NCBI GenBank assembly: GCA_951799445.1
Contig: OX637295.1
Coordinates: 24,366,001 to 24,430,000, forward strand
DNA: 64,000 bases
Reading direction: 5' to 3'
Origin: Pseudisothecium myosuroides
Taxonomy: Eukaryota; Streptophyta; Bryopsida; Hypnales; Lembophyllaceae
This document shows positions 56,629-64,000 of the stretch, piece by piece (within the stretch, counting starts at the first letter, position 1; every line of letters begins with the position of its first letter). The notes beneath the pieces are model-generated. The model worked only from the letters and a program-made list of their open reading frames with translations, made no database searches and had not been told where the DNA came from. Made by a program: the position numbers and the translations under genes.

Positions 56629-57393
56629 CCCCCTTATTGCAACAGTACTAATGCAGTATTCTTTCAATGGTTTCAATTGTTACGTAGTACTCCCTCTGTC
56701 TCGAAATAAATCCAGGGTTTTCCAAATATACTTGTCTCAAATTAAATTCGGAATTGGCTCTCTACTACTTGATGGACAACAACTGAAGCTAGTTCAAACA
56801 CCCTGAAGCAAAAGAATCTGTAGATGTCACACTCCGAAGACTTTATAGCAATTCAATCGTTGCAAAGGTAATCAAAACGCAACTTCTAACCAATCAACGG
56901 CAAAATATTCAACCCAAAAATGTACAAAAACAGCTACTAACAAATCTCTTGTTGAAACACTGCTCAAAGAATGATCAAAATTAATACCACTGGAGCAATT
57001 TCAAAAAGGACAAAAAAAATTCACTTTCGCCACTTGTTTTCAACATGCGCTGCTTCACTTTTAACTTCCATTTTTTCACATCTAGTGGGGTTTAGTAGAA
57101 GCTACAATGTCTCCGCAATCCCTTGAAAATAGGAACAATTCATGCATTAATCTAGCCATTTCTAAGAAACCCCGGATTTATTTCGAGACGGAGGGAGTAT
57201 AATATTGAAAGCTTACAATTGCAGTACTACATTAGTACTGGAATAGTATAGTTTCAAGAGTAAAGTGTATCATTATTGAAACTATATTGTTGCAGTACTG
57301 AGGTAGTACTGCAATAGTAAGCTTTCAATATTGTACTGCGTAACAATTGAAACCATTGAAACAGTACTGCATTAGTATTGTTGCAATTGGGGG
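56629..57393. mobile_element. hairpin (foldback) element of about 255 bp, split by a nested MITE
   Basis: The ends are CCCCCTTATTGCAACAGTAC (56629) and, inverted, GTATTGTTGCAATTGGGGG (to 57393). When the MITE at 56690-57197 and one TA are removed, the remaining sequence forms one long stem of about 120 bp with an 18-nt loop at about 57256-57273. Matching arm blocks are TTTCAATGGTTTCAATTGTTACG and AATATTGAAAGCTTAC with TTGCAGTACTAC. No coding capacity. Such near-perfect stems are typical of recent foldback MITEs and can give hairpin RNA. Confidence 0.8.
56690..57197. mobile_element. Stowaway-like (Tc1/mariner-type) MITE, copy 1
   Basis: Left end CTCCCTCTGTCTCGAAATAA, right end TTATTTCGAGACGGAGGGAG, with TA at 56688-56689 and 57198-57199. 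TA duplication and CTCCCTCYGTC ends are the plant mariner/Stowaway signature. 508 bp, non-coding. A second copy is at 63313-63896. It sits in the left arm of the hairpin element, and the opposite arm shows the uninterrupted site. Confidence 0.9.
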
Positions 57394-58255
57394 ATTTATC
57401 ATGATGTGAGCATTTCTGACCAGTTACAGGTATCTGGAAGGCGGTTTCTTGGGGGAAGGGGGGGGGGATTGTTCCGTGTGCAGAAATAGAGTTTGGACAG
57501 CTTCCAGAATTTTCAGATTTTTTTGGTCTCAAAATGAAATTATTATGAATTAATTAGTTGGAGATTGTGTCCATCCCATATTGGTGATATAAGGTAGCGA
57601 CTTCCATAATCGTCACTGTACCCAAAACCATCACTCTAAAATCTTGAAAAATCTGTGGAAGTAAATAGATGTGATTACAAGGATGTACCACATTTGAACA
57701 TCAGATCCTAGTGTTGGCATTAGGTGCATTTGAAGTTGGCTCTTTAAAAATTCATAACTTATTCTCACAGTATCTAAATAATACATTTGAAAGTGCACAT
57801 GCGTTATTTTTCTCTTGCTAAAAGAATTCTATAATTTCCTGGATGTTTATTAAAAACAATCATGTTCAAAACCCTTATTTTGATGGTTATGGGTGCTGCT
57901 ATCTCTAGGTCTTGCTATTTCTGACTAAAGATTGGTTGCAAAATTAATGAACCAAGGGCTGGTTGCAATATTGAAAGTCTTGTAGTCAATCATAATATGC
58001 GACAACTGCACCAAGAATTGCACCATCATTCATTTCTTCCTGCACGGAAAGAGAGAAGCCTACTCTGTCATGATGGGGTTTTGTTCAGGAATGGATTGCC
58101 TCCCCTCTGCAAGGAGGCAAGTTGCAAATGCCGGCAGTTGTTTGTGTTTTTGATATTTTTTAATAAAGTGAAATTCGAAATCCGATGATGAAGATGTTGT
58201 AGGAGGATTCCAACTTCCGTCACTGTGGGATGAAATTCTTGGCTGTGTGTTACCC
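57394..58255. other. intergenic DNA
   Basis: AT-rich, with a G-run at about 57460-57470. No gene recognised; the frame at 57997-58188 lacks a domain. Confidence 0.5.
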
Positions 58256-58414
58256 TACATGAAGGTCAAATTCAGCATAAATTAATTCAGTTTTTGTAAA
58301 AAAAAAGTATCACATGTCATGTTGTAAATGGTGTGAAGCGATATGGACCCTTGAGAACCTGATAAGTGGAAATTCAATTTCAGCAACTGATTGCCGAATC
58401 AAAACTTCATATAC
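58256..58414. mobile_element. small MITE related to the element at 50536, opposite orientation
   Basis: Left TACATGAAGGTCAAATTC and right GAATCAAAACTTCATATAC are imperfect inverted repeats. The interior is the reverse complement of the 50536-50682 interior (TGGAAATTCAATTTC, GGTGTGAAG and CACATGTCAT blocks). 159 bp. Confidence 0.65.
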
Positions 58415-58423
58415 GGTATCATG

Positions 58424-58748
58424 AGGTAAGGTAGGAGGCTCGAACTCCGACCGGGCATTTTGAACCGATCAGGACACACAGGTACATTTTGCTTTCTTCA
58501 ATTTCCCAAAATGTACAAAGGATGTACATTCTAGGAGGTGGTCGCTTTTACAGCCCTTTGGCTTTTCGCCTTCAAAATTTCATAACTAATTCCACAAAGT
58601 TCCAAAAAATATGAAACAACTTGAGCCAGATGCCATTTCTTCTTGTCTTTCAAGGAAAATTTACTGAAAAATATTTCAAGATGTTTTACCTCCCCAAAAT
58701 TCAGGTTCAGCACTTAGATGGTCGCTTTATGGACCTCCTACCTTAGGT
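58424..58748. mobile_element. possible short inverted-repeat element
   Basis: AGGTAAGGTAGGAGG (58424) and CCTCCTACCTTAGGT (to 58748) are 15-bp inverted repeats. Between them ARRTGGTCGCTTTWA occurs twice in direct orientation. Non-coding. It abuts the MITE at 58256-58414. Only the ends support a mobile origin. Confidence 0.4.
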
Positions 58749-60145
58749 CTTGAAGTCTGAAATCCAATCATACAAAAAAAATGTAATTATTGAAGTGGGC
58801 AAGAAGCCAAGTGTTAGTATCTAGTGTGACAACAATGCAAGACTTTTTTCTTTGAATTGTTAGCAATGTTTGGGGAGAACTTCCAATTAGTTCATTGTTA
58901 GCTAGTAGAATTGGGAAAGAACTCGGTTGCAATTTGAAAATATTGGAAAGAAATCGGTGAAAAAATCTTAAAAATTTCTATTTGGAGTAAAAAATAGAGA
59001 AAAAAATAGACTCAGTACTAGAAAAAGCAATTCAATATGAAAATCGAAGAAAAATAGTTGATAAAACTCAAAAATTACCCCTAACGCTGATTGTTAGCAT
59101 CTTTCTTGTGGTTGTTTTTACTTTCATTTGATGGCCTAGCCTAGTCCTAAATTTGTCCATGCAAGTTTCCAAATTATCTGTGTCTTCAATTTTGACTCCC
59201 TCAAATTATGGGCTTCTTCTCTACTCAGACGAAAGTTTTTTGGCCTACCTCACTACATTTAATGCTTCCAATTTCTGCGTATGTATGCTATACTAGCTAC
59301 AGCAATGGCATTGCAATTGCAATTGCCTAACATTGATAGCACTGGAGTTTGATCATAGCATTTTGAATATTGGTGTTTGAGCAAAAGACTCTGGTCTTGT
59401 ATATATATAAAGTAGAGCCACCCATAACCAACCAAATAAGTAATTCCGACATGATATGGAGTAGTGCAAGGCAAAACAAATATTTTTAGAGGTGGATCGA
59501 TCGAAATGACGGGGATTGAAAAAATAATTTAGGTAATTTTATTTCTTGCACTAAAATTACTACTCCATCTGAATTTTGGGAGGCAAAAAGTGCTCTGAAC
59601 CCATGGCCAATGTTTAGACTTTTCCAATTCCAATCATTCAAGAATTTTTTTCCTACTCATTATTTTCTACTTTCTTTCTCACAACTTAGAACATGTGTCA
59701 TGAACTTCTAGTTCCAACTTTGAAAAGAAAAGAAAAACATTCTAATCTTCAAAAATTTGGTGCAGCCTTGGTCAGAAATAACTGCACCTATAGGTTCCAT
59801 ATGGGTCACTGGTCAGGAATGGGTGGCTCTACTTTAAAGATATGTATATATATATATAAGAATGAACTTTGGATGAAATAATTGGAAGATATTTTTTCAG
59901 GACAAAAATGTGATAGATTTTGTGAAGGAATTGTAGCAAGGGTTGTGACATTGCGTACTTAATATAATAGATTCAAGATTTCACTCACTCTCAATTCTCA
60001 ATAAAATTCTCTCTACTATAGATACCTTCCCATGTCCAAATTTTGCCTTTTACGTACTTATGGAAATTCATGGTACAAGGCAGCCAAGGCCCACAATCAC
60101 GGCCTTGGCATTTTAGGATTAAGTTATTTGTAGGGCTTTAAGATA
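58749..60145. other. AT-rich intergenic DNA
   Basis: No gene recognised. A short (TA)n run lies at about 59848-59858. Frames at 59259-59474 minus and 59693-59881 plus show no domain. Confidence 0.5.
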
Positions 60146-60147
60146 TA

Positions 60148-61013
60148 CTCCCTCCACCCCTATAATACTAGTCCCTTTTGGGGTTTTTCATTTTTCCCAA
60201 ATTACTTGTCTCTTTTAGTTGTGAAGCACAAGAAGCCTAATTTATATCTACTTTACAAGTCAAAAAAATTTGAAAATTGAAATTTTTATAGCAATTTGAA
60301 GTTGATTGGGTCAAAGACCAAAAGACATTGAACTTTTTATTAAATCTTTTGATCTCCAAGCTGTTCTTATGCAAATCTAAACACACAAAGAGGGCAATAT
60401 AGTTGCATAGGAAGTTTCCTTTCTCTAGCTATAAAGCCTATCCTTATTTATATGTGGTACTTATATCTATTGCAATATGTCTTGTAAACAAAGATTGTAG
60501 CACACAACAAATCAAGTACCACAACTAACATCAAATATGCAATCAAAAACTAAGCAAGAATGCATAACAAACACATCCTCAAATTGTAGTCTTGAATTCT
60601 TTGTTTGTGAAGTGTGAGCTGCTTGACATTGTATGTGTAGATTGCTAAGTTTCTCACTTGATAGGAATGTCAAGCCAAGAAGCTCTCTCCACCTAATCAC
60701 TCAAATCCTAAGATGGATGAACTCTAACATTTGGATGAAACTCATCCAATTAAGGTGAAGTCATGTAGGACTTCATTTAACACTATATAATTTGATGTAG
60801 AATGGCCCCAATATCACTTCATGTGACAAACCTTGTACTTCTAATCTTTCTTGGATGGCAATTAATAGCCATTTCCACTTATTTTGTACATGAGACAACT
60901 CATTGCACATTCACTATAGAGTCATTTGATTGTAACATGCATCAAAAAATTGTTGTCAAATCGTTAATACTTTCATTACTACAAAAAGGACAAATATTAT
61001 GGTAATGAGGGAG
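60148..61013. mobile_element. Stowaway-like MITE of a different subfamily, TA target duplication
   Basis: Left end CTCCCTCCACCCCTATAATA, right end (inverted) CTCCCTCATTACCATAATAT, with TA at 60146-60147 and 61014-61015. 866 bp, without a transposase. The frames inside (60512-60700 minus, 60802-61005 plus) show no DDE/D motif and are probably chance. Confidence 0.75.
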
Positions 61014-61015
61014 TA

Positions 61016-63310
61016 TTGTAACCACAAAAAATAATTAAATTTTTTGAAGTTGAATGCTTTTGGAAATTAATAAGCCACTTTGTTGAATCCAAGGAAAATT
61101 AAATAATAAAAAGTCAAAATGTTAGAAAAAACATAGAGATGAACAAAACTAAGTACTCTACTCAAGAAGCCAACTTTGGTAAACAGCTACAAGCAATGTA
61201 GTTACTCTTTTTTAAAGTTGATAATTGCATTCAAAGAGTCATGCATAGAACTATACAACACATTGAAAACTAGATAATCTTTTACAATTTACTATCAATA
61301 AACTATATGCAAAAACTTATTCTTGAACTTCAATAATCCATTTAGTAGCCTCTGACAACCAATATAGCAGCAATTCTTTGCGGCATGTTTTTACAATGTC
61401 ATGCAATCCTCTTCACTGAAACTAGAAGTGACATTACACACATGCTCCCACAATTATTCAATTCTTCTTAAAAGTGTAGAAAATTCATTCAAGCTTTGTT
61501 TCAAAAGAGTCCAAAAATGCTCCATATGGGACTCAAATTTGGTGATTGGGCAAGCCACTAGAGAAGTTGTAAGGTTGACTCAAAATCCTACTGCCTGTTT
61601 GCAACTTGCCGTCGAAAAAATGCAAGATCCGGCGAATATTGATATTGCAGACAGTTATGCACATGGCAATGTGTAATGGTGATCGCTGGCGGATTCCACC
61701 TGGTAGGTGGGCAAAACAATTGTTTGGCTGCTCAAACCACCGCTAGGCGCAGTGTCAATAGAAACTCACCCTACAAAAGTTAAAAGCACTATTTAGCCCG
61801 ATAATAAGGTAGCTTGTCTATATTTTGCCCATGCTCCAAGAATTGTTTCTAGATTATACCATGAATTGTTACTACAGGAATGAAAAATTGTCCACTAATG
61901 AATTAATGCCAATTTGGGATTATTGTTGAACAATTTTATGAGTGGTTGGGGGTTGAATTTGATTTGGATGTAGACAAAATTTCAGTGTAAATAATGTGGA
62001 GTTATGAGTGGCGGGACACTTTGTGCCATCCTAGGCAATTACATGCACTATGTTGTTTCTGATTAAGATTTGCACCATTGATAGACAATTGTTGGACATT
62101 TAATGGTAGTGCATATGGCCTTGAACAGCACCCTACCGTTGCAAGCTTTAGAAAATCATATTTAATTCAATTTAAATTTAAAAATTACAAATTGAATTGT
62201 AATGGATATGTTTCCCTCTCTTCTTTCCTTGAAAATTTGTTAAAAAATGCTTTGATTCACTTAGAAGAGATCCTAAGCCAATATGCTCTTAAATGGGTGG
62301 TTTCTACACCTCATACCTTAGGGATAATGTGAATTTTTTTAGGGTTTATGCTCCTCGCTCCTTCCTCGCTACTATTCCTTGCTCTTGTTCCTCCCTTGTA
62401 GTATTGAAGTACTAGGGTAACTAGTACTTCATTTGTAAAGTCTAGGCTACTCTATTTTTTTATCAGTTGTGGTAGCAAAAACCACTCACACAATGCAAAA
62501 TGAGCAAGAGCAACAGAAATGTCCTAGAAGTGTACATTGAGAGCATAAAATGATCACAACATGTACATTGAAAATCACAATTATTACTTACATCGATTTT
62601 GTAACCAGCCTATGGTTGAAAATAGAATGATCTATATAAGAAGAATAGGTTTAACGGAATCTTCACAAAAAAAACTCATGGCAATTTCATTTTTGAGGAA
62701 AAAAATGTAGAAATTTTTCAAATCTTTTTGAAATCTATTTCACTCCGCGGGGAAAATTTTCCCTCACCAAACCCATTTTGCAGATTTGCTCAATTCTTTA
62801 ACCTCTAACGCACAACCTTGCTATTTTTAGCAACATAGCAATTTTGGGCATGTACCTGTGACTAGAAATTTGTATATTTTAAGATGAAATTTTACTAGAA
62901 GGTGGGAAATAGGAATATCTTTCATATGCACTAAATTTTATGACATTTGGAAATAAGTGTCAAAAGTTATGGCCTAACATGTTATTTGTTTCTTAATTTG
63001 GGCAATCTAGGGCAGATCAGAAAAAAAAACTTTTTTCAAAAACAAAAACTTGAAATTGATTTTCTAGATTTATATATTTGTGAAAAGTTTTTTATCATTC
63101 CATTTCAATCAATGTCAAAAGTTATGAGGAGTTTTAGTTTGAGAGTAGTTATGGATTTTTTACTCTAAAATAAACTTTGAAGTTCTTTATTTAACTCAAT
63201 TTTCCATATTTTTTGAAAAAAATAAATTCATAGGATGTAGATTGTTTATAACAATATTACAACCATTGGGATTGACATTTTTCAATTCCATAATTAAATT
63301 CTTAACAATT
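61016..63310. other. AT-rich intergenic DNA
   Basis: No recognised gene; frames at 61401-61676, 62078-62332 and 62947-63168 plus lack domains. A short palindrome TGAAGTACTAGGGTAACTAG plus TACTTCA lies at about 62405-62431. Confidence 0.5.
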
Positions 63311-63312
63311 TA

Positions 63313-63896
63313 TTCCCTCAGTCTCAAAATAAATCCAAGGTTTTGAAATCATACTTGTCTCAAATTAAATTCAAAATTGGCTCTCCATAGGTTGATGGAC
63401 AACAATTGAAGCTAGTTTGAACACCCTGAAGTAAAAGAATTTGTAGATGTCACACTTTAAAGACTATATAGTAATTTGATCCTTGCAAAGGGAATCAAAA
63501 CATAACCTCTAACCAACCAAAGGCGAAAAATTCAACCAAAATTATATAAAAATTGCTACTAACAAATCTCTTGTTGAAAATTTCTTTGAGTTGAATCACA
63601 AGACATTGTTGGAATTGAATATAGAGGACATCAATGAACGTCATTGCACTAACATTGCTTGAAGAATGATCAAAATTAATACCACTAGAGCAATTCCCAA
63701 AAGGGCAAAAGTTTGTCACTTTCACCACTTGTTTTCAACATGAGCCACTTCACTTTTGACTTCCATTCTTTCACACCTAGTGGGGTTTAGTAGAAGCTAC
63801 AATATCTTTCCAATCCCTTGAAAATAGGAACAGCCCACGCATTAATCTAGCCATCTTTTAAGAAACCCCGGATTTATTTTGAGACAAAGGAAGCAG
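63313..63896. mobile_element. Stowaway-like MITE, copy 2
   Basis: Aligns end to end with 56690-57197 in the same orientation (TTCCCTCAGTCTCAAAATAA at the left; TTATTTTGAGACAAAGGAAG near the right), with TA at 63311-63312 and 63897-63898. It is about 76 bp longer, mostly because of extra sequence near 63580-63660. The frame at 63495-63728 minus lies inside and is not a gene. The copy is more decayed than copy 1. Confidence 0.85.
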
Positions 63897-64000
63897 TATT
63901 TTGAATCATTTTCTACTTCTTTCTACTTACTATTTTTTTCCTATGTGTTGTACAATTCCAAATGATTTGAAAACTTTGAAGCATGTAGCAAATTTGTTTA

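Noticed and set aside
60802..61005. Hydrophobic frame of 67 codons
   Set aside because: It lies wholly inside the 60148-61013 MITE and ends within its terminal repeat.

Overview
This is nuclear DNA from a land plant. The genes have short GT-AG introns, one encodes the plastid-targeted alpha-carboxyltransferase subunit of heteromeric acetyl-CoA carboxylase, another is a SUA/RBM5-type splicing factor, and intergenic DNA is AT-rich and packed with transposons, including a Ty1-copia element. A piggyBac-type transposase relic and TTAA-flanked miniature elements are unusual for a flowering plant and make me lean towards a seed-free lineage (fern, lycophyte or bryophyte). That is inference; the sequence does not prove the lineage.

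Layout. 1-24.4 kb is repeat territory without an intact gene. It holds a 4 x 68-bp tandem array and a gag zinc-knuckle scrap (0-1 kb), two diverged, broken, oppositely oriented copies of one unrecognised protein family (5.46-6.86 kb minus; 11.72-13.29 kb plus), a cluster of four hairpins (13.8-14.1 kb), a piggyBac transposase relic (15.3-16.4 kb minus) and several miniature inverted-repeat elements (17.1-24.4 kb). 24.98-29.73 kb is a complete ten-exon accA/CAC3 gene on the minus strand. 30.2-36.7 kb is a young Ty1-copia element with LTRs differing at 1 of 215 bases and a CAATC target duplication; it sits head-to-head about 475 bp upstream of the CAC3 start codon. 40.6-49.1 kb is a complete SUA/RBM5 homologue (15 coding exons, plus strand). 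50.98-52.30 kb is a small three-exon gene resembling a free-standing RPA70 N-terminal OB fold with an acidic, Trp-rich tail. 54.03-55.51 kb is an intronless protein kinase (minus). 56.6-64 kb is again transposon-rich, with three Stowaway-like MITEs, one of them nested precisely in a hairpin element.

The four host genes serve unrelated processes (plastid fatty-acid synthesis, pre-mRNA splicing, a probable DNA-repair/replication protein interaction, signalling), so no operon-like logic is expected. The most notable points are the two-copy zinc-binding plus HxD/HGT protein family, the TTAA-flanked piggyBac-type MITE pair beside a transposase relic, the nested MITE whose empty site can be rebuilt by eye, and the stand-alone RPA70N-like protein.
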